The translations under genes were made by a program, and so were the position numbers. A stretch of DNA of 64,000 bases from Dipteris shenzhenensis (lineage: Eukaryota; Polypodiophyta; Polypodiopsida; Gleicheniales): the NCBI GenBank assembly GCA_047967505.1, contig CM106540.1, one strand, 5' to 3'. Positions within the stretch are counted from its first letter, which is position 1. The number at the start of each line of letters is the position of its first letter. The notes below the pieces were generated by a model. That model was not told where the DNA came from and searched no databases. It was given only the letters and a program-made list of their open reading frames with translations. Positions 23,690-35,807 of this stretch are shown piece after piece.

Positions 23690-23995
23690 ACCCCATGACA
23701 CTACATCCCAGTAGGTCAGTTCATAAAATTCTCTATGCACCTGAACAGTTGCAGGGATGTCTTGCCATGCCCATTCTGAGCACAACCAGCAATCATCGCA
23801 CTTAGGAGACCACAACCCATTGTGGCATCTCTGCAAACACTGCACTTGCATCATCTAGGTTCACGAAATGGGCATACATATTGACAAGGGCATTCCCCAC
23901 ATAGTAACCTCTGACTATGGATCCAAAAAAGAGCAAAAAGCATAGAGCAATAAAGACACTCTTGTGCCACACAATCACCATGACCAAGGACATAG
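23690..23995 (-). pseudogene. PPR gene fragment
   Basis: The minus strand reads YYVGNALVNMYAHFVNLDDA, continued by SAVFAEMPQWVVVS, a canonical PPR pair. After a frame change it reads on into the AGCAQNGHGK-type block in degraded form near 23800-23730. It is similar in wording to the fragment at 21780-22420, and both probably come from one captured gene or from related genes. Confidence 0.7.
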
Positions 23996-24080
23996 TATGT
24001 GTTACATGACAACCTCAACAAGAACATCAAAAGTGATGATCACAAGTATTACTGTTAATACTACATAGTTTATGGAAATG

Positions 24081-27000
24081 CTATTCTGTACTGATTGATC
24101 GCAGACACATGTCAGCAACAACATTGTCATTCTCTATGGAAAGACAATGGCGACCTAACTCTTCACAAAGCCTTGCCATCCCAAAGCAAGCTGCAAAGAC
24201 ATCAATGATGCAATCACCAGGGTCTGTGAATGTTCTGAGTATCCACCTACAAGAAGCACTAAAAGGGATCAGAGGATGTTTGACAATCCATATTTGTTTT
24301 CCTTGAAATAACTTCAATTATACCCCATAAATTCAATCTGTGCTTGTATAGGATCTTACTCGTGCAAGTAATCTGATCTTTCTGCCCCTCCTCGTAAGTA
24401 AGTTGATGCAACTTGTGTCCTTTTTGCGACATGTTTACGGTCACACTCGTGTAGCACTGATGTCTTTGCTGGAAAAAGCTTATTAGAGACATTTGCACCT
24501 GCTTATCGATCCATGTGTGGGAGGTCAGATTTTCCATGCCAGAAGATACCCATTTGTAAATTGCGAACCTAATGGATGATGACACCTCAATTTAGATACA
24601 TCCAAATCATGCTTATTAGACCAATATAAACAAACATTTAGGTGATTTAATGTACCTCCTCTCCATCATCACGTAAATAACCAAAGTCAAGAAGAACTGT
24701 ATATGATCGATGGAGCTCGAACTCGGCCTTCTTCGCATGTGCAAATATATAGCCCCAATGTTCTGGGAGAGAGCAAGTCACGTACCACCCCTGGTCTGCT
24801 ACGAAGTCATTGGCAAACTCTGCCACCCTTGCAAAGCGCTTGAGGGAGAATCTATTCCACTCTGGGCATGTAGTACTACTTATGAGTTCCACTGCCAAAC
24901 TTGTGGGAAAATCTACCCATACCAAGCGAACCACCTCGACACAAGAATTACCATTGTGTGACAAACCTGGTGCTTTCACTTTTCTTAAAAATTCATCAAC
25001 CCTACAATGTACAATTCAATCTCCCTAGATCAATGACTTATATTCCAAAATAGATTCTTAAATGTATGCATTTCTTAAAAAAAGAAACACTTACAGCTTT
25101 GGTGCATTCGACAACTGAATGATATCCTCTGTAATTACATCCATATATGCAAACAACTTTACATCTGCATCAAATCCTAGCTTGAAAGCTTCAGTTTGGC
25201 TGCAAAATCAAAAAATCATAACCAAGAAAGAGAGGAGTGATACTCACTAGATAAACTCGGTTGTTGATTAATGGGAATTGGTTCTTGAAGCATGAAAATC
25301 GAGTCGTTGCTTTGTTCTCAGCTCTCGAGTCTTAGAGGACTCTACATTCTCCGATAGAACCTGCTTGTAAGAATTACAAAGGACAAGACTCTAGGTTATA
25401 CTATATTGTTTCTTTAGTGTTAGTTGTTAACTATTACATAAGTATGAGGAGTAGAGGTCTCACAGGTCTTTTCTTGATAGCTGACTCTCCATCCATTGAT
25501 CTAGGTCATAATGTGATATCCACATAACGGTTCTCTGCATCCAATTCATCCTCATCCATATTGTCTTCCATGTTCTTCTCAAAGACTGAGTAGCAAATGT
25601 TGCAAACTTAAGTATATGGTAGATACCCGCATATATAGACATTGGTCTAGATGCCTATGGAATAGGGAACTTTGGAGTATTACCTTCACGTCTATTTTTC
25701 TCAGTGGGATGTACTTTTCCCAGTGGGTAATCCAACCACCAAGGACACACATTAATCTCCCAAATCGTTATGCCCTTATCTTTCCAAGATAAGGGATACA
25801 TGCTTCCCTCTTTCTCCATGTTTGTCCATGCCATGACCTCATATGGCATCCTTGCAAATGAATTGGTATCATGCAAAGACCGTATCCACCTATTATGTAT
25901 GAAAGAATGTAGACATATGAGTAAAACAGTTTATTAATCCTAAGAGAAAGGAGAGGGTTGCTATTGTACCACCTATACACCAAGTGTAAGGATGACTTCT
26001 GCATTTCTGGCTGCTTATTCGCTTCAAGAGTAGACTTCATATCCTTCCAAAGCATAGGGAAGGCTTCTTGGAGGTGAAGTCATCTTTGCTCTCGAGCAAA
26101 TGTCTCAAACCCATTGGGCAGTTCCAAATCATGGCTTCGCAAATTGTTGATGATGGAAATCCCTCACTCAAACAAGTATTGCCAATATGTTTCCCCATAC
26201 TTTTGGGCATCCCCATACTTAGCAGATGCAACTGTATCATTTCCACGTGCCATCATCAATTGTTGTAGAAGCTCTTTTTTCCTATTAATATCATGGCAAA
26301 GGAAAAAAATATTAGCATCACTATGGAGTGATTGTGCAAAAACATTAATTGACATTACCTATTAGGGTTGAGATGTGATGAGGCTAATATATGCACTTTG
26401 TCCTTAGTCGTGGCACCCTTTTGATTCCAATCATAACTAAATAGAAGCTCGAAGAAGCCATCACCATTTGCGGGATTGGCAACAGGTACCATCTTGTATG
26501 CTCCATCATGAAAGATGACTTCCACATTCTTAATAGCCTTACTAAATTTATTAGTATACTCCTCCAGACTCATCTTCGATTGATCAAGATTTTGAGTAGC
26601 TTTCTTGATCGCACGTGAAAAATCATCCTTCCATGAAAACAAGAAATCAAAACATTGTATGCTCGATCACGAAAGATGACTTCCACATTCTTAATAGCCT
26701 TAATAAATTTATTAGTATACTCCTCCAAACTCCATCTTCGATTGATTAAGATTTTGAGTAGCTTTCTTGATTGCACATGAAAAATCAACCTTCCATGAAA
26801 ACAAGAAATCAAAACATTATCCTTTCTGGGACACCTTTCATAGAGCAAAGGGATATTTATAGTTCGCGCAAATACCTTCCAAACAAGCTGTGCCAAGACA
26901 ATAGCTGGTGATGTGTACCATGGGTTACTATTCTTCCTTTCTATTGCCATCTCCACTTCCACCCATCTCTTATCCTCTTCACTCAATAGCTCAAGAAGTG

Positions 27001-28255
27001 AGGATTTATCTGCCATGCCAAATTTTTGAAAGAGGAAGACCTCATGCCCATATGAATGCTCTACATGCGCTCGAACAAGTCTGCAATACCAACATATATT
27101 CACGTGGGGATTACTTTCTAAAGAGGAGAAGTTAAAGACATAAATACCAATAGACTTAGTTTCTAAAGAGAAGAAGTTAAACTAGCTATACATAGAAGTA
27201 TTATAAAAAGTTATCTTACTCATTGGTTGATTTTAAGGCAAGAAGTAGCTCTCCCTCTTGAGATTTCTGCACCTCTATGAATTGGCATCTCACTTGGATA
27301 TGGCGAGTTGGCATTATTGAATAAGCTACAACATATCAATTCCACAAGTAAGCATGACATAATAATGTGCAATGCAAACTATAATAGAACATTTCCTTAT
27401 CCATGATAGATTTATCAAAAGAGTACCGTCTTTGATCCGAGAAAACCATGCCTTCAACCTATGATTTCCATCCCAAATGAGGAACTTCTTCCCCTTCAAG
27501 TCTTGCCACTCATTACTTAGCTGGTTGTCAAAGTCCTCACTTATTTGATTCCAAATAGGTCCCCATTATTGACGATCAAGTGCTGTAACATAGAAAAATT
27601 GATCACTTCTTGGCCGTTGCAAGGATACTAGAAAAGGTGCACTATTTATAGCATAGCCCCTAGAATCAAAACTCTCTCTCAAAATAGTAATCTCAGACGT
27701 TGATGTTCGAATAGCCTCATTAAGAACCAATCTACAGAGAGGAATCAGAGGGGGTTCAATTCTTCTTTGCATCCGAAACTGATCAAGGACATCTTGCAAA
27801 AGTCCAATTTGAATCTCCTTCCCAAGTACTCTTACATGTGCTGGAGCTTTTTCTTTTGTCTTTTCTGCACTCTCTTGCTCTCCTTGGCCTCGAGGCTCTT
27901 CTTGCACCTCCTGTTGTTCAAGACTAATCATGGGATGAGATGATGACTCTTCTCGAGTGATAGTAGCCTCAGTTTCGGCAAGTGTCTCCATGTGTGGGTT
28001 ATTTGCATCATTTTGTGGAGTATGAGACGTACACTCCTCACTCACAGATCTTCTTGATGGTCCAGATCTCAATGCATAAGTTTTAGTTCCTTTGAATATA
28101 TATCACAACCAACAAGGATGAGTTATATATTGCTCACGTCCATCATAGATATGCCAAGGTTATCAGTACCAAAAAGTTTTAGAATTACCTCTTGTAGTTG
28201 ATTTCTTTCGCCTTGGTGCCGTCTTGTTAGGATGAAAATCTCACTACTATGAAAC
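24081..28255 (-). pseudogene. ParB-like / beta-class DNA methyltransferase-like gene (copy 1)
   Basis: This multi-exon gene has junctions that keep one reading frame. Upstream block: an exon ending at 28189 (basic, TAPRRKKSTTR), then 28089-27427, 27325-27220 and from 27080. Downstream block: 25199-25095, 25001-24656, 24568-24360 and 24246-24081. The exon at 28089-27427 has an acidic leader and then the layout of a ParB/Srx-type domain: IPLCRLVLNEA, ITILRESFDSRGY, and at its end IWDGNHRLKAW. The downstream block reads as a methyltransferase of the permuted beta class: a motif IV-like WVDFP comes first, and the AdoMet-binding motif I-like DPGDCIIDVFAACFG, then GRHCLSIEND, comes last. Middle exons (about 26820-25640) are unassigned; one includes GDTVASAKYGD-type sequence. 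In-frame stops at 27566-27568 and 24503-24505, and one near 26070, make it a pseudogene. Stray short frames elsewhere in the span are introns. The fold names are by eye. Confidence 0.65.
26550..26840 (-). repeat. Duplicated exon segment in the methyltransferase-like gene
   Basis: About 170 bp containing LEEYTNKF(S/I)KAIKNVEVIF and its flank is present twice in tandem (roughly 26490-26660 and 26660-26830), with a frameshift between copies. It further disrupts the gene. Confidence 0.75.
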
Positions 28256-28902
28256 CTGTATATACAAAATGTTTCAAATCCTTAAGATAGTAGAATATAA
28301 AATGCATAAGCATATATAAATGATTCAAATCCTTAAGATAGTGAAATTTGTAACCCTTGAGACATTGCAATGCAAACCCTTAAGACAATTGAGATACATA
28401 TCAATTCCTTGAAAGAAGTCCTCGATACCAATATCTTTAAATGAATGCTAATCCTAATTCAATAATAGGAAGCGGAAAAGTAAAATCAAACTCTACCTCT
28501 TAGTGTTCAGACAGCTCTACCAAAATCGGCTCACTAATAAGCCGAGATTCCCTGTGTGCCCATTTGATTTTTCAGAGTAGCTTATAGTTAGTTCTTTGTA
28601 ACAAGGCAAGCTATCAGAGCTATTTCACACAAGTAAGCTGATTTATGCTAGGTAAACTATAAGCTTATTTCACACAAGTAAGCTGTAAATGATTATTCAT
28701 ACTAGGTAAACTTAAGCACCAGTAGAATGAGGACAAGATCCTCAAGACAAGATCTCTAGTTGATGAACGGGACCATTGTACAAGACTGGGAAGAAACAAG
28801 AGCCAGCAAACTATTATAGGCACGAAGTTGTAACATTAACAAAATTGGAGCAAAGAAATGGAACTAACTTCCCATTGCCTCTGAAAGCGGCATATTTGTA
28901 GG

Positions 28903-29215
28903 GGGGCTCAGCAGCCCCCCAGAGTCTGCGCTAGCGCAGACTCTATGAAACCAAAAAAAAGGGGGGGGCTCAGTAGCCCCCCAGAGTCTACGCTAGCGCA
29001 GACTCTGGGGGGCTGCTGAGCCCTCTATGAAACCAAAGGAAAAGCAAAAGGCAAGGGAAAAGAGTGAGGGAAAAGGTTCAGGGAAAAGAGCAAGGAAAAA
29101 AAAGGGGGGGGCTCTGCAGCCCCCCAGAGTCTGCGCTAGCACAGACTCTATGAAACAAAAAAAAAGGGGGGGGCTCAGCAGCCCCCCGCAGACTCTGGGG
29201 GGCTACTGAGCCCTC
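28903..29215. repeat. Cluster of GC-rich palindromes
   Basis: A 22-bp palindrome centred on TGCGCTAGCGCA with GAGTC/GACTC ends lies at 28922-28943 (perfect), with near-perfect copies at 28984-29005 and 29127-29148. Each is flanked by GGGGGGCTCAGCAGCCCCCC or a variant, itself nearly palindromic, and by CTATGAAACCAAA. A fourth, partial copy is at about 29166-29215. Strong hairpins would form from either strand. Confidence 0.9.
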
Positions 29216-29504
29216 TATGAAACCAAAGGAAAAGCAAAAGGCAAGGGAAAAGAGCGAGGGAAAAGGTTCCTGCAATTCAATTCCTTCTTTGCTTCGGTTT
29301 CCTGCTTTGCTTCAGTTTCGTGCTTCATTTCCTGCTTTCCGGCTTACAGAAGGGAAGGCTTACGAAGCTTCTATACTTACCTATGCCTGCCATACGAAGT
29401 TGCTAAGAGAAGTCATACGAATCACTTTACCTGTTGCTCTGGCAGTCATGTGAGTTTTTAGAAGAGCCGACTCCCTAAGCCACACCTTTACAAAGCTTCT
29501 TGAG

Positions 29505-29850
29505 ATGAGACGAAGAGAGGGGACGAAGGAGGGACGAGAGAGGAAAGATGGAAGGAGGGAGGAGAGGGGAAAGGTGGAAGGAGGGACGAGAGAGCCGAGA
29601 GAGGGGACGAAGGAGGGAGGAGAGAGGGAGGAGAGAGCTAATATCGACAGGATGGGAAGGAAGGAGGAGAGTGGAAGGAGGGAGGAGAGAGCCGAAAGAG
29701 GGGACGAAGGAGGGAGAAGAGAGGGAGGAGAGAGCTAATATCGACAGGATGGGAAGGAAGGAGGAGAGCGGAAAGGTGGAAGGAGGGAGGAGAGAGCCGA
29801 GAGAGGGGACGAAGGAGGGAGGAGAGAGGGAGGAGAGAGCTAATTCAATA
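29505..29850. repeat. Purine-rich tandem repeat
   Basis: The plus strand is almost only A and G, built from GGAGGGAGGAGAGAG and GGGACGAAGGAGGGA units, with a longer unit of about 115 bp that includes AGCTAATATCGACAGGATGG twice. Open frames here on both strands are composition artefacts. Such mirror-like purine tracts can form triplex DNA. Confidence 0.88.
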
Positions 29851-31562
29851 GGGTTGCAAGTATCCATCGTCATCTAGCCGCATAAAATCTGGATCTGCCC
29901 GTTGTAGCCGAGTTGCCTTTGAGCAGTGGGAGACAGTTGAGTCTGTCTGGACGCCTTTAGAGGCTCGGCTATGTGGAGTGCTCACGATTGATGTAGCTAC
30001 TTTAGGTTGTCTATGTAGTCTAGAGTTTTGAGCTTTTGGGTTTTGCTGTTAAACCATCGACCTGCTCTAAGCTTGTATATCCTTACGTTTGAGCTTTTGG
30101 GTTCTGCTATTAAACCATCGCCCTGCTCTAAACTTGCATAGTCTAAAGTTTAGAGCTTTTGGGTTTTGGCATTAAATCATCGACAGCTTCGAGAGCTGTA
30201 CAATATATATACGCTGTTAAGCGCCCTGTTGATGGAGAATCAACAGTGAAAAGAGTGATGGGTAGAAGCAAGCGATGTAGAATACAAACATATACAGTAT
30301 TAGAGAGATCCATAAGGTAAAGAGATTGATCCTCTGGACTGTGATCAAAGACCTCCACTTGCTCAGATTTCTCCACTGCACAGTTGCAGAATGAACAATA
30401 ACTCCTCCTTCCAGGCATCACGATCCGAGCTTAATCAACACCCCTCCACCAATTTTGGCTTGTTGCAACCTCCACCAAAGCTTTAATGCACCTGGGTCCT
30501 CATCTCTTACTGATTCCCATTGCCATCCATCCTTATGAATAGCTCTCTCCTCCCCTTCATCAACACAAAACGGCCTTTGCATGATGAGGAAGGAGCCATG
30601 GCAAGCAATTCGAGTAAGACCAGATGCCAGCAAGAGAGAGAACGATGTAAGGGAGGGGCTGAGGAATGTGGGTGTAAAAGACGATCCCAGAGGAATGCCA
30701 AAGAGTAGTTTCGATTCGTGGACGTCAAGACCGGAGCAAAAATGCCTATAAGAAAATTGTAGTCTGTGCTGGTGAAGTCGGCGCTGGTGTGTGCTTGAGG
30801 ACAGTTGCTTGAGACTTGGAGAACCTTGGGCATCTCTACTGCTATCATCATGAAGGCTTGAATGATAGGTTGTGGGCAACAGGAGGTCGTGGTCTCCAGG
30901 TGCTCCGTGATGACAAGCTCAGTGGTGCAGATGTGCCTACTTGCTGGAGAGCTTGGAGAGTGAAATTGCAGCCAGAGGAGCTGAATTTGCACTGAGGAGC
31001 TCTCTCCTCCATCTCTCTCCAATCATTAATCGTCCCTATAATAGCATGTGGCTTTTAAGGCTTAAGATTATGGCATCCTGGCATAATCCAAGTTTGTGAA
31101 AGAATCTCGGCCGCCACCTTTCTCACCATCATTCCAGCTCAATGGGTTGTAATGACGGCACATGGATACTTCTCATTGTGGTGTCAGGGCATCATTGACA
31201 TTGGAATTAGCTCAAACACCACCTATTTCACAATCCTCTACCCATTTTCAATATTTGCACTCTGCTTTCTCGTGACCACGCATCCTGATACTACTCTCTT
31301 GTCATATTCTCCTCTTCATTCTCTCCCACCATTACTTTCTAAGTCTCTTTGGTTGCCTTCTAGCTTTGCATCACATTGCATTTCTCTCTTTCATCCCTTC
31401 TTATTTTCATGATCCATGTTGGGTTATCATCCCTCTGCTCTCAATGCCATGTTGGATTACCATCCCTCTGCTCTCAAGATTGTCTATATTCTCTGAGCTC
31501 CTCTAATAACCACTTTCTCTGAGCTCCCTCTGTCTTTGGTACCTTTTGTTGTGTCATCCAAA

Positions 31563-34500
31563 ATGGCTACAGAAGAGGCTTCTATTGAATGGCTTATTGA
31601 AGGAGCGAATCTATCACACTTTATCCCGCTCAAGGATGGAAGAAGGATTGTTAGTGCACATTTCCTTCAAAGCCTTCTTCCCCATATGCACAAGCTCATC
31701 TACCTTAAGGCAGTCATTGAAGGTGAAGCAACAATTAAGGTAAAGGTTTCATCTGAGTGGGATATTGATGGTCAAGAGCATTACGTACTGGATGCCTCGA
31801 CAAAAAGGTATGCTCTCATCCACAATACAATCATGGCAGCAAGTACTATTAGTGATCTTGAAGAGCCTGGTTCATCATCACGTTGTGTTGCTAGTAGAGT
31901 TTACTCCGAAGAGTTTGGCAAATAAGGAAAGAAAACCTCTCAACCATCTCCTTACGTGGATCTTGAAGACTTAAATCCCATTGAGAAGCCTGGTATGTAC
32001 CACAATTCTTATAAGTCGAGGACTGATGTTGACATTGAGATGATGCAGACTTCACACATTGACCTTGAAGGCTCAAATGAGGACCATTCAAAAGATGAAT
32101 GTCAGATTAGCAAAAGCATCATACCTTGGATCATGGAGAACAAGCAAGCCAATATACTCAAAACGCGGATTGCAAATATAAAGCAAAGGAAGCAAGTCAC
32201 TGAATTACCAAGGGTATACAATGGAAGTATGCTATTGGAATTTCCTCCAACTTTTGGAAACATCAATGGCATGAATGGCATGGAGCAAAAATTTGATGGC
32301 CACATATGGACTAAACCATCAGCCACCAACATGGCTATCTCATGTACAGTAAGGCTTAGCTACTATGTTGGCTCATTAGAATGCCATAGAATTACTTGCC
32401 CTTATTTTGCAAACAATAAGAAGTTTAACACATCCTTTTTTAGAGGCTACCTACAAAAGAAGATTGCTCTTGGACTCTTGACTGAAGAGGAGAGGAACAA
32501 GATTGTTTATCACTATTGTCATAAGCCTGCTTATTGCATTGATACTTGTAATTGCATAGTATATTATGTAATGCCATTTGATGAAACAATGACTAGATTG
32601 ATGGTCCATGTTGGTGAACATCAGCACCCCGTGAAGCCAGGAACATCTAAGGCAATGATAGAGAAAACAAAGAAGCTTGTTGCAAATGTTTTGAAGGTGG
32701 ATAAAAATGCTAGATGACGCAAAGCTCAAATGAGTGTTGCCAAAGAGCTCTTGAATTCATCATTGATGAGAGGAGACAATAATGAAGGGGCAAGTACGGG
32801 AGATATAGAGTTGACCAACTTTCTTGAGCAATTGGTACCACTAGTTGAGAATCAATGGTATGTTTGTTTGTAGCTAAGTGATTTTTAGTTTACTTAACTT
32901 TAGAATGGTATAAAGACCTTCTAAATAGTTGACTTGTGATGTTACAGGCTCAAACGGATTGTTGCACAAGAGAAGAAGGCAAGGTTACCTGTTGGGGAAG
33001 GTTATGACAGCCTTCTTTTACTAAAGAAAAGGTCTATGTATTCATTCTTCCATGGAAGTCGTTTTCCAGGGCAAGGCTTGCCAGATGAAAAATGTTTTGT
33101 TTTTAAAATGTCAACCAATGGTCCAGCATCTAGTGTGGATCTTGTCAATCGCATGAGAAGAGGAGGAAATGGTGATTTGAGGAATTCATGGGTACAATTT
33201 GATCACACCCATCGAGTGATTGGGTGGAGCACAATGGCATGTCATGTTTATGATCCTAGGTATAACTTCCCTCCATCCTTATGTATCCATGTTGCTATCA
33301 TCAAGAGAGTTGTGGTATAATATTTAATAATGTTGGCTTTGTCTACCAGTGTGCAGGAATTAATGACCATCACCACATGTGAGATGAAAGATGAAGATGC
33401 TGCAAGCCAAATCCTATTTTGGGAGATGTTGAATGCCACAATGAAAGAATGTGGGTATCCCCCTACAGATTTTCATGGTTTCATGTCTGATGAAGCTGGA
33501 GCAAATTGGATAGCTGTGAGAACTATTTTCAATGGGGGTCCAAATAACATAATTGTTGGGAGAGAGCGCTCATGTCTCTTCCATTGGGAACAAAGCTTGC
33601 ATAAGCACACAAGGAAATTCATCAAAGAGGATATGAGGAATGAGCATATCACCATGTGTGAGAATTGGAGATTATGTAAGACAAAGCAAGAAGCTACCAA
33701 CCAAGCAAAGCTCATTCGGAAGTGGTGGCATGCAAGACATGTCCGTGAGGCCGACATTCCTTCAATGGATGGTTTAATTGGTGGGATGTGCAGATTGCCC
33801 ATTGGGGGAATCTCATGAGCGCGGTATGTATTTTGTAGATAAATGTAGTAAGCTAAATAAATGTAATAAGCCAATCTAATTACCTCCCTTTTTACCACAG
33901 GTAACAAAGAGTTCCTTGGAGGAGGCACACACTCCAAGGTCAAATCTAGCTAAAAGCATGCATGGTAGTTGGCTAGCAAGAGAAGGGTTTAAGACAAAGA
34001 TACAATTATATGATTGTTGCGTCTCGGACATGGCAAATGCCCTATTACAAAGTGCCAAACAATATGCATATATGATTGGAAGGCATGTTGGGGATGGTCC
34101 TAACTTGGAAGCCTTGATGCAAAGAGTGGCCTCAAGGAGTACACCTTCACCAGCACAAGTTGCACAAATGGTGCATGAAACAGTTGCAGAGACACCAATG
34201 TATGAAGAACCAAGACCATTACATGGGGATAAGGTAACAGTCCAAAGAAAGAGAAGCAAGTCATCAAGTATACATTTAGAAAACACCTCACATAAGCCAG
34301 GGTATGTGATGGAGACCAGAGATCATAAGCAAAGAGGGCGGCCGAGAAAAATTAGGTTCGAGACAGAAGGTGGAGATTGGCATTCAATAAAACCACAAGG
34401 TAATACCCAACCAGTGGATGTTAGGGCTTCCACAATGGAGCAAGGTGGAGTTCAAGGGGAGTCTACAAAAACATCATGGGAAAAACATGGCAATGTAGGG

Positions 34501-35461
34501 GAAGCTGAAGGAGCTCAGAATGAGACCATGCCCACAAGAGAACAAGCCCCAACAGCTCCACCTATGAGACAAGGAGGCCTTCCTAGTAGCCTCTCTATTG
34601 TTGAGGTGCCTATCCACCGTACCTTTTGGGCAATTCGAAGGACCTCCAAAAACTCTAAAGTGAAGTGTCTTGGATTCATAGATGGAAAGGTTAAGTGTAA
34701 TCGATATATACAAAGCAGTTCACAAGGAGTGGTGGCACCCTGTTTCTACTCTGAACGGCAGCATCTAGGGGTAGGAGGACAAAAAGCACAATGGATGTGG
34801 TTTTGTAATGATGATATAACTCATACATGGCACCTAGATCATAATATCATGCATGTTCCTGAACGTCCATTTGTGTGGAAGGTGGATGTAGAAACAAACA
34901 TCACAAGTGAGGAGATAGGCAATCTCATCAAGGCTGGTTTTAGACTGCAAATAGTGGATCAACCCCATGTAAATTGGAGGACATCAAATGTACCTCAAGG
35001 ATCAGCACCGATGCCAACTAATTTTTGTGATGCACATGGAGGGTCGGCATCCATACCAAGGAATTTAGCTTAACACACATTGGTAAGAACCACAAAATGG
35101 AGGCATGGCACATCTAAGGAGGCTGCAAAAAGAATAGCTAGTGCTCAATCTATGCACGCTGTTGTCATGGGAGAAATGACAGTGGAGCTTCTTCATCATA
35201 GTTTTCCATTTGAGAACAACAGGGTCTGACAAGGCTCGAATGTCTTACGATGTGCACATCAAGACTGAACCCATGTGTACATGTCCAGATTTTCAAAAAA
35301 GAGAGTTGGGTCAAAAACCTTACCTGGCATGCAAACATATCTATTACATCTTCATCCGTGTATTGGGATTGGATCCAAATCAGCACATGCTTATTCATCA
35401 ACCAACCCTTTCCACTATGGATGTTTCATCAGTGCTTAGCCGACCTAGGATCAATCCATAG
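31563..35461 (+). pseudogene. MULE-like transposase gene of element A
   Basis: The gene starts at ATG 31563. It has three introns that restore frame: 32858-32947, 33260-33349 and 33833-33900. Domains in order: an N-terminal region; a Cys/His finger (CHRITCPYF, HYCHKPAYCIDTCNC, ending GEHQHPV) resembling the WRKY/FAR1-type fingers of Mutator-like transposases; and a DDE-like core. The core has Asp in VQFDHTH (33201-33203), Asp in FMSDEAGANW (33489-33491) and a CLFHWE block. The third acidic position appears replaced by Lys (33952-33954), judged against copy B. Then follow an AT-hook (QRGRPRKI, about 34330), a conserved WAIRRT-type C-terminal domain and a SWIM zinc finger (CTCPDF...ACKH, about 35277-35340). 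Breaks: stop at 31923-31925, TGA at 32715-32717, and frameshifts near 33770 and 35220. In active relatives such proteins bind the inverted repeats and cut DNA. Confidence 0.75.
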
Positions 35462-35735
35462 ACCTGAATGCAAAATATAAACTTGGTTGGTGTTATGATA
35501 GCCCACTTTTTGATGTGACACTTTTTTTTGCTCAAAATTTGTTGTGTTGAGTCAACACAATGTTCTTAATGTGGAACATTTTACTAATTGCTTTGGCCTT
35601 TTCAAATAATAGCTTTGTCTTTTTTAGTCCATAGAATTGCTAATTGCTTTGGTATTTCCTAGGATAAATCCATAGATACAGGATAAGTAATTACTTTGTT
35701 ATTTTTTGATTAGTAGGTCTTTTTTTATGGGACTC
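35462..35735. other. 3' flank of the transposase gene inside element A
   Basis: This AT-rich stretch lies between the transposase stop and the right inverted repeat and shows no gene. A repeated CTAATTGCTTTGG(C/T) motif occurs near 35584 and 35641. Confidence 0.5.
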
Positions 35736-35807
35736 TAAAAAAGCTCGCAAACTTTGATAAATTTCAAAAAAAGCTCGCATTAAAAAGCTCACAATAAAAT
35801 TTTCCCC
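35736..35807 (-). repeat. Right terminal inverted repeat of element A
   Basis: Its reverse complement begins GGGGAAAATTTTATT and continues GTGAGCTTTTT and CGAGCTTTTTTT, in the same spacing as the left end at 21345. It is followed directly by the target copy TTCCACCAT. Confidence 0.85.

Larger units (their letters stand above)
28256..31562. other. 3.3-kb spacer between the divergent genes of element A
   Basis: This interval separates the 5' sides of the minus-strand methyltransferase-like gene and the plus-strand transposase-like gene, so promoters of both should lie here. It holds a cluster of palindromes (28903-29215) and a purine-rich tandem repeat (29505-29850). From 29980 to 30190 a sequence of about 70 bp (GAGCTTTTGGGTT(T/C)TG core) recurs three times. 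No convincing gene is seen. Confidence 0.5.

Noticed and set aside
24258-24320. KHPLIPF ahead of motif I in copy 1 as an extra methyltransferase motif
   Set aside because: The TTCTTGTAG acceptor at 24247 and the matching phase of the previous exon place this stretch inside an intron.
24081-28255. Bacterial contamination as source of the methyltransferase-like gene
   Set aside because: Frame-preserving GT..AG introns, in-frame stops and inclusion in a plant-type transposon argue for a resident eukaryotic sequence.
29505-29877. Open frames rich in Arg/Glu/Gly, and Ser/Leu/Pro on the other strand
   Set aside because: They follow from the purine-only tandem repeat and show no protein-like pattern.
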